NCBI GenBank assembly: GCA_031287815.1
Contig: JAITSM010000213.1
Span: 1-17,174 of the forward strand
Source of the DNA: Prevotellaceae bacterium
GTDB lineage: Bacteria > Bacteroidota > Bacteroidia > Bacteroidales > UBA932
Direction of reading: 5' to 3'
Length of the DNA stretch: 17,174 nucleotides
Positions 14,916-17,174 of this stretch are shown one piece after another; within the stretch, counting starts at the first letter, position 1, and the number at the start of each line of letters is the position of its first letter. The position numbers and the translations under genes were made by a program. The notes under the pieces were generated by a model, which ran no database searches, was not told the origin of the DNA, and was given only the letters and a program-made list of their open reading frames with translations.

Positions 14916-14946
14916 TTTGCAGATAAAAAATATTGTTTTATATTTG
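14916..14946 (+). promoter_or_regulatory. Strong Bacteroidota-type promoter for the second FISUMP gene
   Basis: TTTG at 14916-14919, 19 bases, then TATATTTG at 14939-14946 (exact TAnnTTTG). Transcription would start near 14953 and run about 310 nt before the start codon at 15265. A nine-codon mini-ORF (MMFFFIDT, stop) begins right there, at 14956-14982. Confidence 0.75.
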
Positions 14947-14977
14947 CAGCGTTTAATGATGTTCTTTTTTATTGATA

Positions 14978-15097
14978 CCTGAAACTCGCAAAATTTCAAC
15001 ATCCGTATTAAATTCATGTATACAACGTGAGTTTTAAATTTATTTTACGGATGTGGGTTTGCGAGACCTCAGGTAGTTTTAAATTAAAATTCACGTT
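14978..15097 (+). ncRNA. Structured leader RNA candidate with possible pseudoknot
   Basis: Nested stems are CCTGA 14978-14982 with TCAGG 15069-15073, CTCGCAAA 14985-14992 with TTTGCGAG 15058-15065, and ACATCCGTA 14999-15007 with TACGGATGT 15046-15054, all perfect. In addition the loop segment 15024-15037 (AACGTGAGTTTTAA) can pair with 15084-15097 (TTAAAATTCACGTT) over 14 positions, one of them G-U. That would make an H-type pseudoknot or a mutually exclusive switch. It is not recognised as a known riboswitch class. Confidence 0.55.
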
Positions 15098-15160
15098 TTC
15101 TTTTTAAAGAAATACCGCAAACTAATGTAGAAATCGTGAAAAATGGCAATGAGAAAAAAA

Positions 15161-15234
15161 TTGCAGCAGGGGATTGTTTTATAAGAGTTGTTTGTGTTTG
15201 CAGGTATTCGTATAAAACAACCCCAACGCTGCAA
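15161..15234 (+). promoter_or_regulatory. Long hairpin just before the second FISUMP gene
   Basis: TTGCAGC 15161-15167 pairs with GCTGCAA 15228-15234, and TTGTTTTATA 15174-15183 pairs with TATAAAACAA 15211-15220, with a partly paired GGGG/CCCC segment between and a 27-nt loop. The hairpin ends 30 bases before the ATG and has no T-run, so it is more likely a translation- or stability-controlling structure than a terminator. Confidence 0.65.
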
Positions 15235-15264
15235 AAAGTAATAACAATTTTAAAATAAAAAATT

Positions 15265-16455
15265 ATGAAAACAATTCTTTTCTTTTTAGCAATGCTGGTA
15301 AGCGTTGCAGCAAGCACACAGGTAACAAACGTCGAGCCGCTCGGCGTAAATTACACGGACAAAACCGTGTCTTTCCGCGTATGGTGGAATGCAGATTCTC
15401 GAGATGCTACGCACCTTTCTAAAGTATGGGTGTGGATAGACTACATCAAAATCAATAGCAATAATACGACAAGTGGGAATACATGGACACGTGCAGCCGT
15501 TTCGGCTGCGTCGCCTACAGCCTCCATTTCGTATGACGGCAGCAACCGGCAGGGGTTTTGGTTGCAAGGCGACAGCGGCAATTACAGCGCAACCGTTACT
15601 GTCCGATTAAACATTACCGAAAGTAATTTTAATTGGTGTGCTTATGTTTCCGACTACCCGCCGAATGTAACAGCGAACAGTGGCGTTTATACTTTGCGCG
15701 GCACGCCGCCATTTACATTGACAGCTTCTGATGGAGCAACCCAACCGATAACCGGTACAACGCTTACCGCTTCGGCTCTGACCATTACACCCATCACTAT
15801 AATAGATGCAACAGCATGTCCGGGTGTTTTCTGTATTTATCAGGGAAGCGATTTATTTATTGACGCTACGCATCTTTGCCAGCAACGCACTAGCGGTGCG
15901 CAGAATTGGGAAGCATGGATAAAAGATGTGCGGGATAATCACATTTACCGCATTGTACAAATGCCGACCAATACTTGGTGGATGGCAGAAGATTTAATGT
16001 GGGACGGAAAACCTAACCCGACGGCAACAGGTTATACCATTCGAGGTACTGACCGTAGTTGTGGCGCTCATTACGGTTGCGGACGTTTCTATAATTCCAC
16101 TGCAACCGGTGCCGGCCCTTATGCTGGCGATGCCAACTCCAGACGTGTTAGTGATGTCTGCCCTATGGGTTGGGTGCTCCCTTCGAGCAACGAATTCTGC
16201 CCCTATGCCACTACTACAGTAGATCCCCAACCATACTTAGGTGCTGAAGAATTCGGCGGCCCGGATACTTACGGGCTGACCTTGTGGCTCTGCGCCTATA
16301 ATGAATGGACATGCGGAACCGTACACACCGCCTACGTGTGCGGATTCAGCGCAGTTCATTGGTACTACCGCTCCGCCACCGTGACGGGCCTGCCCTGTTC
16401 GGATGCGACGGAACGCAATGGAAAAAGGAATGTTCGTTGCGTGCGCGATTTATAA
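15265..16455 (+). CDS. Secreted FISUMP / C-type-lectin-like protein, complete copy (DGR-target-like)
   Basis: 396 residues with a clear signal peptide (MKTILFFLAMLVSVAAS, cleavage near residue 17-19). A beta-rich N-terminal part contains VWVWIDY (54-60) and NWCAYVSDYPPN (123-134). The FISUMP part contains NWEAWIKDVRDNHIYRI (214-230), WWMAEDLMWD (238-247), VCPMGWVLPSSNEF (298-311), and a C-terminal region GFSAVHWYYRSAT to NVRCVRDL (360-396). The last segment occupies the position of the variable region in DGR target proteins with lectin folds. It is cysteine-rich and probably disulphide-bonded outside the cytoplasm. The central and N-terminal parts match the left-edge copy well, and the last ~150 residues much less. 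The Avd-like gene follows after 102 nt. The likely role is surface ligand binding; no catalytic motif is seen. Confidence 0.87.
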   Translation: MKTILFFLAMLVSVAASTQVTNVEPLGVNYTDKTVSFRVWWNADSRDATHLSKVWVWIDYIKINSNNTTSGNTWTRAAVSAASPTASISYDGSNRQGFWLQGDSGNYSATVTVRLNITESNFNWCAYVSDYPPNVTANSGVYTLRGTPPFTLTASDGATQPITGTTLTASALTITPITIIDATACPGVFCIYQGSDLFIDATHLCQQRTSGAQNWEAWIKDVRDNHIYRIVQMPTNTWWMAEDLMWDGKPNPTATGYTIRGTDRSCGAHYGCGRFYNSTATGAGPYAGDANSRRVSDVCPMGWVLPSSNEFCPYATTTVDPQPYLGAEEFGGPDTYGLTLWLCAYNEWTCGTVHTAYVCGFSAVHWYYRSATVTGLPCSDATERNGKRNVRCVRDL

Positions 16456-16557
16456 TATTTTAAAATAATTGTTTAATGGGAACACAATGTTGCTTCCTAA
16501 CAATGTTATATCTTGCTATCATTAGGGCTCCCCGTTCCACCTTTTAAACCCATTTCC

Positions 16558-16899
16558 ATGAAATACGAATTAGTCTATTCCACCGATTTTATGCAGACGC
16601 CGCTGTATAAAACAGTAGTAACGTTTGTAGGAAATTGTAATGAAATTATTCCAAAGATGACGTGTCAGGGGCGGAAATTATTTGCCGGGCGTATTCGTTG
16701 GGAGTTGGGGTGTATTACGCAACTATTGCTGCATGCGGCGGCTACGAAACGCGCCAACAAACGGCAGTATTTTATTTCCCTCACGCAGCAGCATCTTCAA
16801 GTCGCCTGCGGGTTGCTGCAATGCTGCTGTGATTTAAAGTTTCTTCCGGCGCAAGCGTATGAAGCGGTTGTTCCGCCGTTGTCGGGAGAGCTATGGTAG
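16558..16899 (+). CDS. Avd-like four-helix-bundle protein, copy 2
   Basis: 113 residues. Over the first ~105 residues it differs from copy 1 at only about nine positions by eye (for example Thr12 to Met, Gly29 to Glu, Val30 to Ile). It keeps GRIRWELGCITQLLLHAA, RANKRQ, CGLLQCCCDLKFLPAQAYE and every cysteine in that stretch. The C-terminal tails differ (VVPPLSGELW here). The start is fixed by the match to copy 1; the DNA match also covers a short stretch before the ATG (CCTTTTAAA...CCATG). It probably acts with the FISUMP gene upstream or with an RT encoded elsewhere; a non-DGR role of four-helix-bundle proteins is the alternative. Confidence 0.7.
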   Translation: MKYELVYSTDFMQTPLYKTVVTFVGNCNEIIPKMTCQGRKLFAGRIRWELGCITQLLLHAAATKRANKRQYFISLTQQHLQVACGLLQCCCDLKFLPAQAYEAVVPPLSGELW

Positions 16900-16991
16900 T
16901 AATTTCGCGGTATTTTTTTGTTTAGGTTAGTGTCTTTTCGAAAAAAATCATTTTCTTTTCCAGTGTTTTAGGATAAAGGGTATAAAATAAT

Positions 16992-17022
16992 TTTGCAGGA
17001 ATAGAAAATAGTATTACCTTTG
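16992..17022 (+). promoter_or_regulatory. Strong promoter, probably of an rRNA operon
   Basis: TTTG at 16992-16995, 19 bases, then TACCTTTG at 17015-17022, followed by CAGCCCG, an initiation context often seen at stable RNA genes in Bacteroidota. The expected start is near 17028. Confidence 0.7.
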
Positions 17023-17027
17023 CAGCC

Positions 17028-17174
17028 CGTTTCTGAAAAAGGAGGCGGAATAAGAGCGGTCTTTGACGTATTGAAGAGAAGATATAAGAGGTAAGTAAAG
17101 GGTCATACGTAAGCTGCGTGAGTAGTGTATGACACGAGACAAAACAGAAGATTCTACCGGTGCAAATCGGTAAG
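17028..17174 (+). other. Probable rRNA operon leader with boxA-like element (partial, runs off window)
   Basis: GCGGTCTTTGACGTATTG (17056-17073) resembles the boxA-like antitermination element that precedes 16S genes in Bacteroidota. A 7-bp stem GTCATAC (17102-17108) / GTATGAC (17127-17133) and a smaller TACCG/CGGTA stem near the end follow. No ORF and no mature 16S start are present within the window. The assignment rests on the promoter type and this leader pattern only. Confidence 0.55.

Noticed and set aside
14531..14926. Open frame with 14-residue repeats (LRQLPQPPSEAKTG-like), and a matching open frame on the other strand (14499-14837)
   Set aside because: Both are by-products of palindromic 42-bp DNA repeats whose period is a multiple of three; starts are weak and the palindromes, not the codons, are what is conserved.
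14978..15073. Integron attC-like site or IS end
   Set aside because: It lacks the GTTRRRY/RYYYAAC core sites, and there is no integrase, transposase or target-site duplication.
15161..15234. Invertible promoter (phase-variation switch) flanked by inverted repeats
   Set aside because: Only 27 bp lie between the arms, with no good promoter inside and no recombinase gene nearby; a hairpin in the mRNA leader explains it better.
15084..15317. 77-codon minus-strand frame with hydrophobic segments
   Set aside because: It overlaps the leader hairpin and signal-peptide codons of the FISUMP gene; its hydrophobicity comes from AT-rich DNA.
16900..17174. DGR template repeat or reverse transcriptase hidden in non-coding stretches
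   Set aside because: No stretch in 1508-1629, 14371-15264 or 16900-17174 resembles the 3' ends of the FISUMP genes, and no ORF carries RT motifs such as a YxDD box.

Overview
The window looks like a chromosome segment of an anaerobic member of the Bacteroidota, probably Bacteroidales-like. The evidence is an adjacent SusC/SusD outer-membrane pair, promoters of the Bacteroidota type (-33 TTTG, -7 TAnnTTTG), DUF4469, FISUMP and PD40 families, and a very large oxygen-sensitive 2-hydroxyacyl-CoA dehydratase activase-type protein. No species can be named from the sequence alone.

Layout: (1) Bases 1-1507 hold the 3' part of a secreted FISUMP / C-type-lectin-like protein, followed by a small four-helix-bundle protein that resembles the Avd accessory protein of diversity-generating retroelements (DGRs). 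(2) Bases 1630-9626 hold a minus-strand cluster that reads, in transcription order, SusC, SusD, a HU-like/DUF4469 protein, a secreted M28 zinc peptidase and a TolB-like six-repeat propeller lipoprotein. Its promoter is followed by a leader with a 33-codon Met/Cys/Arg-rich ORF and a Rho-independent terminator ahead of susC, which is the layout of a transcription attenuator. (3) Bases 10114-14370 hold a divergently transcribed fused activase/dehydratase protein of about 1418 residues. (4) Bases 14371-15264 are non-coding: a heptad repeat patch, six 42-bp palindromic repeats, a strong promoter and a roughly 310-nt highly structured leader. (5) Bases 15265-16899 hold a second, complete FISUMP protein plus Avd-like gene, paralogous to the pair at the left edge. 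(6) Bases 16990-17174 hold a strong promoter and a leader with a boxA-like element, probably that of an rRNA operon whose 16S gene lies just outside.

The SusCD-peptidase-propeller cluster reads as an uptake and processing locus, most likely for peptides. The two flanking FISUMP + Avd-like cassettes look like DGR target/accessory modules, but no reverse transcriptase or template repeat is in the window, so any diversification would have to be driven in trans or be extinct. The intergenic spaces carry several unrelated-looking simple repeats that nearly all share a 7-bp period and often sit around GGCGCC palindromes.
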